The translations under genes and the position numbers were made by a program. Source: JAAZZIT01 sp964480525 (GTDB lineage: Bacteria > Bacillota > Clostridia > Oscillospirales > Ruminococcaceae). From it: DNA of 64,000 nt. Shown here in pieces: positions 18,126 to 26,303 of this stretch. Position 1 is the first letter of the stretch, and each line of letters opens with the position of its first letter. The notes below the pieces were generated by a model that worked only from the letters and a program-made list of their open reading frames with translations, had not been told where the DNA came from and did not search any database. Location of the stretch: the NCBI GenBank assembly GCA_964480525.1, contig CAYZOV010000001.1, forward strand, positions 56,651-120,650, in the 5' to 3' direction.

Positions 18126-19310
18126 CTAGTCGCCGAAATTCAGTAATTTTAACCACAATCTTTTAAACGCCAACCCAAAATTCATTTTAAAAACCTGCTT
18201 TTGGGTACAAATTTCGCTTTCAAATATAACTTCGTCGTCGATTAAAAATCTAATTTCGCCCACTTTTTCACCTTTTGTAACAGGTGCGGTCAGGCTGTCC
18301 TCGACCTCAAAAGCGCAGGTTATGTTTTTTGCCGAATCTTTTTTCACAAGCAAAGGTTTTAGATTTTTTACCGAAATTTCCACGTCGGTTTCGGCACCGT
18401 TTTTCACCTTGACGTTTTTCACCGCTTCTTTCGGCACATTCGGGGTATACAAAACATACCGAGAAAACCCGAAATCCAACATTTTTTTGCCGTCGGAAAA
18501 TCTTTCGTCGCTGTCGCCGTAACCCACCGCAACGCAAACAAAAGTCATTCCGTCACGTTTTGCCGCCGCCACAAGGGAATTTTTTCTATCCTCGTCATAA
18601 CAGGCTTTCATGCCGATTATTCCGTCGTAACTTCGCACAAGTCTGTTGGTGTTCACAAGTTCGGTCTGACCGCCCCTAACGTTGTCAATCCAAGTGCAAA
18701 AATAGCCGTTTAAATAATCAAACTCCGCTATTTCACCCGCCAAAACCGCCAAATCCGCCGCCGACGTAACGCTTTGGTCGTTTTGCCCCGTAATATCGGC
18801 AAAATGTGTGTTTTCAAGCCCCAAAGAAACCGCCGTTTCGTTGGCTACCTTTAAATATGTATCTTCCGACTTGAAAAGCGCCTCACCCAAACAATAACAA
18901 GCGTCGTTGGCGTTTCCCATACAAATGCTTTTCAGCAGTTCTTCAATAGTAATTTTTTCACCTACGTTAAGCCAAATCTGAGTGCCGTTTTGACTGTTTG
19001 CTTTTTGAGAAACCGTAACAATATCTTCAAGTGAAATTTCACCGCTTTCTATTTGCCGTGCGGTGAGATAAATTGTCATAAGTTTTGCAAAATGCCCCAT
19101 ATGAAACGTTTCTTCGCTGTTTTTCTCAAACACCGTCCGTCCCGTGGACGCCTCTCTTACGCAACCGTACTCACCCGAAATTTCAATTTCGCCCACCGCT
19201 GTATCCGTCGAAACCACCCGGTTTGACACGCCGTCGGCAAAGGAAGTTATATAAATATTTGAAACAACAACCCCCGCCATAATTATTCCCAATAATTTTT
19301 TAAAACACAT
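18126..19310 (-). CDS. Secreted DacF/PBP5-like protein lacking the catalytic motifs (probable pseudoenzyme)
   Basis: Overall architecture of a class-C/S11 D-Ala-D-Ala carboxypeptidase: a signal peptide (about residues 1-26), the peptidase domain (about 40-270), a PBP5-type C-terminal domain and a final amphipathic segment. The residues that make the enzyme work are changed. The SxxK nucleophile motif reads HFAK (His73, Lys76), the SxN motif reads NAN (133-135), and the KTG motif reads KAC (235-237). The surrounding blocks (KLMT, NDA, NTNRL, LVAAAKRDG) are well preserved, so the alignment is firm. The frame is open throughout, which argues for a retained non-catalytic role such as peptidoglycan binding. 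GGAGG precedes the ATG, inside an inverted repeat. Confidence 0.85.
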   Translation of the reverse strand: MCFKKLLGIIMAGVVVSNIYITSFADGVSNRVVSTDTAVGEIEISGEYGCVREASTGRTVFEKNSEETFHMGHFAKLMTIYLTARQIESGEISLEDIVTVSQKANSQNGTQIWLNVGEKITIEELLKSICMGNANDACYCLGEALFKSEDTYLKVANETAVSLGLENTHFADITGQNDQSVTSAADLAVLAGEIAEFDYLNGYFCTWIDNVRGGQTELVNTNRLVRSYDGIIGMKACYDEDRKNSLVAAAKRDGMTFVCVAVGYGDSDERFSDGKKMLDFGFSRYVLYTPNVPKEAVKNVKVKNGAETDVEISVKNLKPLLVKKDSAKNITCAFEVEDSLTAPVTKGEKVGEIRFLIDDEVIFESEICTQKQVFKMNFGLAFKRLWLKLLNFGD

Positions 19311-19320
19311 AAAAAAAAGC

Positions 19321-19365
19321 CCTCCGAAAAATGTTTTTTTAACTTACTTAAAACATTTTATGAGG
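19321..19365 (-). promoter_or_regulatory. Inverted repeat that can pair with the Shine-Dalgarno of the DacF-like gene
   Basis: Minus strand: CCTC and AAAATGTT upstream pair with AACATTTT and GAGG of the ribosome-binding site across a 16-base loop, with two mismatches in the stem. Folding would hide the site 10 bases before the start codon. Confidence 0.5.
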
Positions 19366-19390
19366 ACTTGCACGTTTTAATGCTTTTAAA

Positions 19391-19424
19391 ATAGAAAAGC
19401 AGACCGTAAAACATTACAGTCTGC
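19391..19424 (-). terminator. Terminator downstream of the HPr-like gene (distal hairpin)
   Basis: Minus strand: an 11-bp stem GCAGACTGTAA with TTTACGGTCTGC (one G-T pair) and a three-base loop, followed by TTTT. It lies between the HPr-like and DacF-like genes. Confidence 0.8.
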
Positions 19425-19442
19425 CATAATTTGCGAAAAACA

Positions 19443-19460
19443 AGGTGACTTTATCACCTG
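19443..19460 (-). terminator. Proximal hairpin after the HPr-like gene
   Basis: Minus strand: AGGTGA pairs with TCACCT across a five-base loop and is followed by TGTTTTT. It is 22 bases after the HPr-like stop, in tandem with the stronger hairpin at 19391-19424. Confidence 0.6.
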
Positions 19461-19481
19461 TGTTTTGCTCAACGTCCGAAA

Positions 19482-19715
19482 TTATTCGCTAACTTCAAAC
19501 TTTGCGATTTCAGCCATAAATGCACTTGCGTCGTCTGTGTGTGCAACAAGCTTAATCTTCTTTGAGAGGTCAAGGCTGAAAATACCCATAATTGACTTTG
19601 CGTCAATTGCGTATCTTCCCGATTCAAGGTCAACGTCAAAATCGTACTTTGAAACAGTTGTTACAAATTCCTTAACGTCTGCGATTGAATTGAGCATAAT
19701 GAAAGCGTTTGTCAT
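19482..19715 (-). CDS. HPr-family protein without the phospho-histidine
   Basis: 77-residue protein with the HPr fold signature in its middle (GRYAIDAKSIMGIFSLDL), matching the NLKSIMGVMSL region around the regulatory serine, so Ser41 corresponds to Ser46 of HPr. The N-terminal GLHARPA motif that carries the PTS phospho-histidine is absent; the equivalent stretch reads SIADVKEF. It therefore cannot act as a normal PTS carrier, but could be a Crh-like regulator modified on Ser. It is monocistronic: its own strong promoter, an AAAGGAGGAG site, and two terminators behind it. Confidence 0.8.
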   Translation of the reverse strand: MTNAFIMLNSIADVKEFVTTVSKYDFDVDLESGRYAIDAKSIMGIFSLDLSKKIKLVAHTDDASAFMAEIAKFEVSE

Positions 19716-19794
19716 ATTAAACTCCTCCTTTAAGTTATAAACAGGCGTATGCCTGAGTTTGGCTTTTTTACATCAAATTTCCTTTGACACTAAC

Positions 19795-19823
19795 AATATA
19801 GCAACTTTTATTTTATTTGTCAA
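19795..19823 (-). promoter_or_regulatory. Promoter of the HPr-like gene
   Basis: Minus strand: TTGACA, 17 bases, TATATT, about 80 bases before the start. It is back-to-back with the mtaB promoter, the two -35 boxes being seven bases apart. The leader carries a CAGGC/GCCTG hairpin. Confidence 0.85.
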
Positions 19824-19830
19824 GGGGTGA

Positions 19831-19859
19831 TTGAAATTTTTTTCAAAATATAGTATAAT
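19831..19859 (+). promoter_or_regulatory. Promoter of mtaB-purL
   Basis: Plus strand: TTGAAA, 17 bases, TATAAT. The transcript would have a ~120-base leader before mtaB. That leader ends in a 7-bp inverted repeat (TCTTGTT/AACAAGA) just ahead of the ribosome-binding site. Confidence 0.82.
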
Positions 19860-19985
19860 GGTCAAAGAGCAAAAATTTAGTCTTAGTTTTTTGTGCAGTT
19901 TAACCATATATGTATAACTAAATTTGTATATAATCAATAAAATCTTGTTCACAATTTCAGTTTTTCAACAAGAAAGGACTTTTTG

Positions 19986-21293
19986 ATGAAAATATATTAT
20001 TACACTTTCGGCTGTAAAGTTAATCAGTACGAAACCGAAAATCTAAAACAAGCCTTTGAAAAGCGTGGTTTTGAAACCGTAAAAAAAATTGACGAAGCAG
20101 AGGTTTGTTTAATTAACACCTGCACCGTCACCTCCACCGCCGATTCAAAGTGCCGACAGCTTTTGCACAAAATTAAAAAGCAAAACCCGTATTCTATTAT
20201 AATATTAACAGGGTGTTTTCCCCAAACCTTTGAGGACGAAGCGAGAGAACTTTCGGAGTGCGATATTATCACAGGTGCGTCCGACAAGACGGCTATTCCC
20301 GACCTTTTGGACGAATACCTTTCACGGCGTGAGAGAATCGTAAAAATCACCCCTCACAAAAAGGGTGAATCTTTTGAAAAAATGGCAAACGGCGAAGTTT
20401 CGTCAAAAACCCGTGCGTACATAAAAATTCAGGACGGGTGCGACCAGTATTGCACATATTGTATTATTCCGTATGCAAGAGGTCATATACGTTCAAAACC
20501 TTTGGGCGAACTGAAAAAAGAGGTTTGTCAACTTGCAAAAAGCGACCATAAAGAAATTGTGCTTGTAGGGATAAATTTGTGCTGTTACGGCAAAGATTTG
20601 GACGGCGACATAAGGCTTGTTGACGCTGTGGAAACAGCCTGTAGCGTAGACGGCGTGGAACGTGTCCGTTTGGGCAGTCTTGAACCTGAAATGATAAGCG
20701 ACGAGGACATAAAGCGTATGGCAAACCAGCCAAAACTTTGTCCGCAATTTCACCTTTCGTTGCAAAGTGGCTGTAATAAAACCCTCAAAGCCATGAACAG
20801 AAAGTACACCGCCGAAGAATATGAAAAACTTTGCAAAAAGTTAAGAGAAAATTTTCAGAATTGCGCCATTACAACCGACATAATGGTGGGTTTTGCAGGC
20901 GAAACGGAAGAAGATTTTCAACAATCGCTGGATTTTGTCAAAAAAATGGAGTTTGCGCAAAGTCATATTTTCCCTTATTCCGTGCGAAAAGGGACTGTTG
21001 CCGAAAAAAGACCCGACCAAGTTTCGCAAGCCGAAAAAGAACGCCGTGCCTTTCTTATGGAGCAGGTTTGTCGCCAAAGCGAGGAAAAGTTTTTACAAAA
21101 TATGGTAGGAAAAACCGTCAAAGTTTTGTTTGAACGTGAAAAATGCACAGATTTTCATCAAGGATATTGCGAAAATTACACACAAATAAAAATTCCTCGT
21201 AAAAATTCGCAAAAAAGTTTGCGTAAAATGATTTTTTGTGTTATAATTGAAAAGTATGAAAAGAATTACTGCATAGGAAAACTTTTGCAGTAG
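19986..21293 (+). CDS. mtaB: tRNA (t6A37) methylthiotransferase MtaB
   Basis: Radical-SAM enzyme adding a methylthio group to t6A37 of ANN-decoding tRNAs. The N-terminal UPF0004 domain has FGCKVNQYE, NTCTVT and TGCFPQ (cluster cysteines). The radical-SAM core has CDQYCTYCIIPYARG. The C-terminal ~60 residues form a TRAM-like domain. Compared with MiaB, the CKVNQYE form is typical of MtaB. ATG 19986 follows AAAGGA. An in-frame TTG one codon earlier is not needed. It is probably cotranscribed with purL, 30 bases downstream. Confidence 0.93.
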   Translation: MKIYYYTFGCKVNQYETENLKQAFEKRGFETVKKIDEAEVCLINTCTVTSTADSKCRQLLHKIKKQNPYSIIILTGCFPQTFEDEARELSECDIITGASDKTAIPDLLDEYLSRRERIVKITPHKKGESFEKMANGEVSSKTRAYIKIQDGCDQYCTYCIIPYARGHIRSKPLGELKKEVCQLAKSDHKEIVLVGINLCCYGKDLDGDIRLVDAVETACSVDGVERVRLGSLEPEMISDEDIKRMANQPKLCPQFHLSLQSGCNKTLKAMNRKYTAEEYEKLCKKLRENFQNCAITTDIMVGFAGETEEDFQQSLDFVKKMEFAQSHIFPYSVRKGTVAEKRPDQVSQAEKERRAFLMEQVCRQSEEKFLQNMVGKTVKVLFEREKCTDFHQGYCENYTQIKIPRKNSQKSLRKMIFCVIIEKYEKNYCIGKLLQ

Positions 21294-21323
21294 TTTAATA
21301 TGTATAAATTAAGGAGTGTAGCT

Positions 21324-24300
21324 ATGTCTGTTTACCGAATTTATGTTGAAAAAAAACCTGAATTTGCCGTAGAAGCAAATTCAACTCTCGCTGACATTAA
21401 ATCTGCGTTGAGTATGGACAACCTTACAGGCTTGCGTGTTATCAATCGCTATGACGCACAGGGTCTTTCAGAGGAAGATTTCGTTCTGGCGTCACCTATT
21501 GTATTTTCCGAACCTGCCGTTGACGTGTATTATCCGCACCTGCCGGCGCTTAACTCAACCGACAGAATTTTCGCTATTGAATATCTGCCGGGACAATTCG
21601 ACCAGAGAGCCGATTCGTGCGCACAGTGTATTTCACTTCTCACAGGTAAAACCAGACCTGTTGTAAAAAGCGCAAGAATTATTATTCTAAGCGGTGACAT
21701 TTCCGACGAAGAATTTGCAAAAATCAAGGCTTATATGATTAACCCTGTTGAAAGCCGTGAAGCGTCTCTTAAACGTGTTGATACTCTGGAAGTTAAGTAC
21801 GATATTCCTACAACCGTAGAAACCGTTGACGGATTTATTTACTCAAACGACGACGATTTGAATAATATTATCAAAAAAATGGGTCTTGCAATGGACTTTG
21901 ACGACATTAAATTTTGTCAGAGCTATTTCAGAGATGTTGAAAAGAGAAACCCGACAATCACCGAAATAAGAATGATTGATACATACTGGTCGGACCATTG
22001 CCGTCACACAACTTTCTCAACAATTATTGATGAGGTAACAATCGACGCAGATTATATCAAGGACACCTTTGTACAGTATATCGAAACCAGAAACAAGCTT
22101 TACGCAGGGAAGAAAAACAAGCCTGTTACACTTATGGATATGGCTGTTATCGGTCCTAAGCAGTTAAAGGCAGAGGGCAGACTTAACGACCTTGACGAAA
22201 GCGAAGAAATTAACGCTTGTTCGGTAAAAATCAAGGTTGATGTTGACGGCGAAGAACAGGACTGGCTGTTGATGTTCAAAAACGAAACCCACAACCACCC
22301 TACCGAAATCGAACCTTTCGGCGGTGCGGCTACTTGTCTTGGCGGTGCAATCCGTGACCCGTTGTCGGGACGTTCTTACGTTTATCAGGCAATGCGTATC
22401 ACAGGTGCGGCAAACCCACTTGTTCCTGTTGAGGACACTATCGCAGGAAAACTTCCTCAAAGAAAAATCACCGTGGGCGCTGCAAACGGATATTCCTCAT
22501 ACGGAAACCAGATTGGTCTTGCAACAGGTCACGTTAACGAAATTTACCACCCGGGATATGTTGCAAAGAGAATGGAAATCGGTGCTGTCGTAGGTGCAGC
22601 TCCGGCTTCAAATGTCAGACGTGAAGTTCCGCAGGCAGGGGACGTTGTTATTCTTCTCGGCGGTAAAACAGGTCGTGACGGTTGCGGCGGTGCGACAGGT
22701 TCGTCAAAATCGCACACTCTCGAATCCCTCGAAAGCTGCGGTGCGGAAGTTCAAAAGGGTAACGCCCCTGAAGAAAGAAAACTCCAGCGTCTTTTCAGAA
22801 ATCCTGAAGTAACCGCTATGATTAAGCGTTGTAACGACTTCGGCGCAGGCGGTGTTTCCGTTGCTATCGGCGAACTTACAGACGGTCTTATCATTAACCT
22901 TGACCTTGTTCCTAAGAAGTATGACGGTCTTGACGGAACAGAGCTTGCTATTTCCGAATCACAGGAAAGAATGGCTGTTGTTGTGGCTAAGAAAGACGTT
23001 GAAAAATTCATGAGCGAAGCTAATAAGGAAAACCTCGAAGCAACGCTTGTTGCGCTTGTTACCGAAGAACCTAGACTTCGTATGAACTGGAACGGCAAAC
23101 AGATTGTTGACCTTTCAAGAGAGTTCCTTAACTCCAACGGTGCGGAAAAACACACCACAGTCAGAATTGAAAAGCCTATCTTTAATAACAATGAAAAAAT
23201 CGACGACAACGCAGAAAAATGGGAAAGAATGATTTCCGACCTTAACATCTGCTCGCAGAAAGGTCTTGTTGAAAGATTCGATTCCACTATCGGCGCAGGT
23301 ACGGTTTTAATGCCTTACGGCGGTAAATATCAGAACACGCCAACACAGGCTATGGCTGCTAAAATCCCTGTATTAAAGGGCGAAACAAAGACAACCTCGC
23401 TTATGGGTTGGGGATTTGACCCTTACCTTTCGTCACAATCGCCATACCACGGCGCAATGCAGGCTGTTATTCACTCAATCGCTAAGGTTGTTGCAACAGG
23501 CGGTAAATACGAACATTGCTGGCTTACGTTCCAGGAATATTTTGAAAGAACACAGAACAACCCTACACGTTGGGGCAAACCTATGGCTGCGCTTCTCGGC
23601 GCATACAAGGCTCAGATTGAACTTGGTTGCGGTTCTATCGGCGGTAAAGATTCAATGTCAGGTACGTTTGAAAACATTGACGTTCCGCCAACGCTTGTTT
23701 CTTTTGCTGTTTCAACCGCAAATTCCGACAGAGTTGTTTCGCAGGAATTTAAGAGAACAGGCTCAAAGGTTGTCCTTATCAAGCCTGATTATGACGAAAA
23801 CGGACTTCCTGTTTTCGCAAGCGTTAGAAAAGTTTTTGAAAAGGTTGAAAAACTTATCGAAAACGGCAACGTTCTTTCGTCGTGGGCTGTTTCGTTCGGC
23901 GGTGTTTCCGAAGCTGTGGCTAAAATGTCATTCGGTAACAAAATCGGATTTAAATTCACAGGAGATATTACAGCTAACGAACTTTACAGACATTGCTACG
24001 GCGCTTTCGTTTTGGAACTTGCAAACGGCGTTGAAACAGACGAAAGAGTTATCGGTGAAACCACTTCCGAATACACAATTGTTACAAAGAATTATACAGT
24101 TGATTTGTTTAAACTTGAAAAACTTTGGGAAGAAAAGCTTGAACCGATTTTCCCTGCTAAGATTAAGAAATCCAATGCTCCGCTTAAAGAGTTCAGCTTC
24201 GTAAACGACGTAAAACTCGCTCCTGCAATCAAGGTTGCAAAACCAAAGGTGCTTATCCCTGTTTTCCCTGGTACAAACTGCGAATACGACACAGCAAGAG

Positions 24301-25037
24301 CCTTTGAAAAGGCGGGCGCTGAAGCTGACATTTTCGTTATCAGAAACATGAACGCTCAGGCTATTGAAGAATCTGTTAAGGCAGTTGAAGAAAAAATCAA
24401 ACAGTCGCAAATCGTTATGCTTCCGGGCGGATTCAGCGGTGGCGACGAACCGGACGGTTCAGGTAAATTTATCGTTTCGTTCTTCCGTAACCCACGTCTT
24501 GCTGACGCTATTCACGATTTGCTCAAAAACCGTGACGGTCTTATGCTCGGTATCTGTAACGGCTTCCAAGCACTTTTGAAACTGGGTCTTGTTCCATACG
24601 GCGAAATCGTCGATATGCGCAACGATTCACCAACTCTCACATTTAACGCTATTCACCGTCACCAGTCTAAGATGGTAAACACACGAATTGCGTCTAACAA
24701 GTCGCCGTGGCTTTATTGCACAAATGTGGGCGATATTCACAACGTGGCTATTTCTCACGGTGAGGGTAGATTTGTTGCTACAGAAGAAGAAATTACAAGA
24801 CTTGCACAGAACGGTCAGATTGCTACACAGTACGTTGACTTTGACGGCGTACCAACTCTTGATATTCATTGCAACCCTAATACTTCAATTTACGCAATCG
24901 AAGGTATCACTTCGCCTGACGGTCGTGTGTTCGGTAAAATGGGTCACTCCGAAAGAAAGGGTACTGACATCTGCAAGAACGTTCCGGGCGTCAAGGACCA
25001 GCTTATCTTTGAAAGTGGCGTAAAATACTTTAAGTAA
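21324..25037 (+). CDS. purL: Phosphoribosylformylglycinamidine synthase, single-chain PurL
   Basis: Fourth step of purine synthesis: FGAR to FGAM with ATP and glutamine. At about 1237 residues it is the large fused form, with an N-terminal PurS-like part, two AIRS-like ATP-binding halves (YWSDHCRHTTF, FKNETHNHPTEIEPFGGAATCLGG, GIGGKDSMSGT-type motif here as SIGGKDSMSGTF) and a C-terminal glutamine amidotransferase domain with GICNGFQALL (nucleophile Cys) and a late SHGEGRF. ATG 21324 follows GGAG by seven bases. The frame extends upstream without a better site. No other purine genes are adjacent. Confidence 0.97.
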   Translation: MSVYRIYVEKKPEFAVEANSTLADIKSALSMDNLTGLRVINRYDAQGLSEEDFVLASPIVFSEPAVDVYYPHLPALNSTDRIFAIEYLPGQFDQRADSCAQCISLLTGKTRPVVKSARIIILSGDISDEEFAKIKAYMINPVESREASLKRVDTLEVKYDIPTTVETVDGFIYSNDDDLNNIIKKMGLAMDFDDIKFCQSYFRDVEKRNPTITEIRMIDTYWSDHCRHTTFSTIIDEVTIDADYIKDTFVQYIETRNKLYAGKKNKPVTLMDMAVIGPKQLKAEGRLNDLDESEEINACSVKIKVDVDGEEQDWLLMFKNETHNHPTEIEPFGGAATCLGGAIRDPLSGRSYVYQAMRITGAANPLVPVEDTIAGKLPQRKITVGAANGYSSYGNQIGLATGHVNEIYHPGYVAKRMEIGAVVGAAPASNVRREVPQAGDVVILLGGKTGRDGCGGATGSSKSHTLESLESCGAEVQKGNAPEERKLQRLFRNPEVTAMIKRCNDFGAGGVSVAIGELTDGLIINLDLVPKKYDGLDGTELAISESQERMAVVVAKKDVEKFMSEANKENLEATLVALVTEEPRLRMNWNGKQIVDLSREFLNSNGAEKHTTVRIEKPIFNNNEKIDDNAEKWERMISDLNICSQKGLVERFDSTIGAGTVLMPYGGKYQNTPTQAMAAKIPVLKGETKTTSLMGWGFDPYLSSQSPYHGAMQAVIHSIAKVVATGGKYEHCWLTFQEYFERTQNNPTRWGKPMAALLGAYKAQIELGCGSIGGKDSMSGTFENIDVPPTLVSFAVSTANSDRVVSQEFKRTGSKVVLIKPDYDENGLPVFASVRKVFEKVEKLIENGNVLSSWAVSFGGVSEAVAKMSFGNKIGFKFTGDITANELYRHCYGAFVLELANGVETDERVIGETTSEYTIVTKNYTVDLFKLEKLWEEKLEPIFPAKIKKSNAPLKEFSFVNDVKLAPAIKVAKPKVLIPVFPGTNCEYDTARAFEKAGAEADIFVIRNMNAQAIEESVKAVEEKIKQSQIVMLPGGFSGGDEPDGSGKFIVSFFRNPRLADAIHDLLKNRDGLMLGICNGFQALLKLGLVPYGEIVDMRNDSPTLTFNAIHRHQSKMVNTRIASNKSPWLYCTNVGDIHNVAISHGEGRFVATEEEITRLAQNGQIATQYVDFDGVPTLDIHCNPNTSIYAIEGITSPDGRVFGKMGHSERKGTDICKNVPGVKDQLIFESGVKYFK

Positions 25038-25049
25038 CACAAATATTTT

Positions 25050-25082
25050 AAAATTCCCTGCCTTTCGGTAGGGAATTTTTTA
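25050..25082 (+). terminator. Terminator after purL
   Basis: AAAATTCCCT pairs with AGGGAATTTT around a ten-base loop and runs into Ts, 13 bases after the purL stop. Confidence 0.85.
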
Positions 25083-25099
25083 AAACGAAAGGATTTTAA

Positions 25100-25363
25100 A
25101 TGAAACAAATCTTTTTAGCATACATAATCGCCATTAACATTTTCACTTTTATAATTTACGCTGTTGATAAACTAAAAGCAAAACTTGACAAATGGCGTGT
25201 CCCCGAAAAAGTTTTGCTTATGTCATCTCTTTTGGGCGGTTTTTTAGGCGGACTTTCGGCAATGAAAGCTTTTCACCACAAAACAAAACACGCCTACTTC
25301 TGGGTTGTAAATTATGTTGCGCTGGTTTTGTGGGCGTTTGTAATGTGGAAAATTTATGCCTGA
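25100..25363 (+). CDS. DUF1294 family small membrane protein
   Basis: 87 residues with an N-terminal membrane segment, the family hallmark AVDKLKAKLDKWRVPE with LLMSSLLGGFLGGLSAM, the HKTKHAYFW block, and a C-terminal membrane segment. The role is unknown. It has a good AAAGGA site. It sits just behind the purL terminator, so it may depend on read-through; no separate promoter is obvious. Confidence 0.88.
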   Translation: MKQIFLAYIIAINIFTFIIYAVDKLKAKLDKWRVPEKVLLMSSLLGGFLGGLSAMKAFHHKTKHAYFWVVNYVALVLWAFVMWKIYA

Positions 25364-25470
25364 ACGATATCTTTTCAAGGCTGATTTTGTGAAATTTAAC
25401 ACAAAAAAAGTCTGTAAATTAACACAATAAAAACTTTTTGACAAAATACGCTTTTGTTTGCAAAAAGCAC

Positions 25471-25499
25471 TTGCAAAGTTGAGAAAAATGTTATATAAT
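25471..25499 (+). promoter_or_regulatory. Promoter of the IscU-like/GGGtGRT pair
   Basis: TTGCAA, 17 bases, TATAAT, with a leader of about 90 bases before the first gene. Confidence 0.82.
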
Positions 25500-25509
25500 T
25501 ATCTTTGTA

Positions 25510-25562
25510 GGGGCAAATTCTATTAAGTGCGGACTTTGCCTGCTCAAAACTATTTTGGGCAT
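25510..25562 (+). promoter_or_regulatory. Structured 5' leader, two adjacent hairpins
   Basis: GGCAAA (25512-25517) can pair with TTTGCC (25535-25540). Immediately after, a 9-bp stem TGCTCAAAA/TTTTGGGCA with a three-base loop spans 25541-25561. There is no run of Ts behind it, so it looks more like a stabilising or regulatory leader than a terminator. It matches no riboswitch I can name. Confidence 0.45.
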
Positions 25563-25596
25563 AACTAACAAAATTACTTTGAGAGGAGTATATTGA

Positions 25597-26289
25597 ATGA
25601 TTTATTCACATGAAGTTGAAACAATGTGCCCTATCGCACAGGGCGTTGCTCACGGCGCTGCTCCGATTCCGGAAGAAGCAAAGTGGGTAAAAGCTAAGGA
25701 AATCAAGGACATTTCAGGCTTTACACACGGTATCGGTTGGTGCGCACCACAGCAGGGTACTTGCAAACTTACCCTTAACGTTAAAGAGGGCGTTATTCAG
25801 GAAGCTTTGGTCGAAACAATCGGTTGTTCGGGTATGACGCACTCGGCTGCTATGGCTAGTGAAATTCTCCCTGGCAGAACAATTCTCGAAGCTCTTAACA
25901 CAGACCTTGTTTGTGACGCTATCAACACAGCTATGAGAGAACTTTTCCTCCAGATTGTTTACGGACGTACACAGAGTGCTTTCTCTGAGGACGGTCTTGT
26001 AGTAGGTGCAGGTCTTGAAGACCTCGGTAAGGGCTTGCGTTCACAGGTTGGTACAATGTACGGTACACTTGCAAAGGGTCCTAGATACCTTGAAATGACA
26101 GACGGCTATGTTACAGGTCTTGCTCTTAACGAAGACAACGAAATCATCGGCTACCAGTTTGTAAACTTCGGTAAGATGATGGACTTCATCAAGGCCGGCG
26201 ACGACGCTAACACAGCGTTTGAAAAGGCTAAGGGTCAGTATGGTAGAGTTGCTGACGCTGTTAAGATTGTTGACCCAAGAAAAGAATAA
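25597..26289 (+). CDS. IscU/NifU-N-like scaffold protein paired with GGGtGRT
   Basis: 230 residues. The middle resembles the NifU N-terminal/IscU fold: ETIGCSGMTHSAAMASEILPG followed by TILEALN, the usual region around a cluster-ligand cysteine. Further cysteines lie at CMCP-like, WCAP and TC positions nearer the N-terminus. The rest has no family I recognise. GAGAGGAG precedes the ATG. It is always seen in clostridia next to the GGGtGRT gene, here 14 bases downstream. A role in Fe-S or metal handling is likely from the fold but not shown. Codon choice is strongly biased, suggesting high expression. Confidence 0.8.
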   Translation: MIYSHEVETMCPIAQGVAHGAAPIPEEAKWVKAKEIKDISGFTHGIGWCAPQQGTCKLTLNVKEGVIQEALVETIGCSGMTHSAAMASEILPGRTILEALNTDLVCDAINTAMRELFLQIVYGRTQSAFSEDGLVVGAGLEDLGKGLRSQVGTMYGTLAKGPRYLEMTDGYVTGLALNEDNEIIGYQFVNFGKMMDFIKAGDDANTAFEKAKGQYGRVADAVKIVDPRKE

Positions 26290-26303
26290 GGAGGAACAAG
26301 AAA

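Noticed and set aside
22751..23287. 178-codon frame antisense to purL
   Set aside because: A shadow of the highly biased purL codons; Ser/Leu-rich with no start signal.
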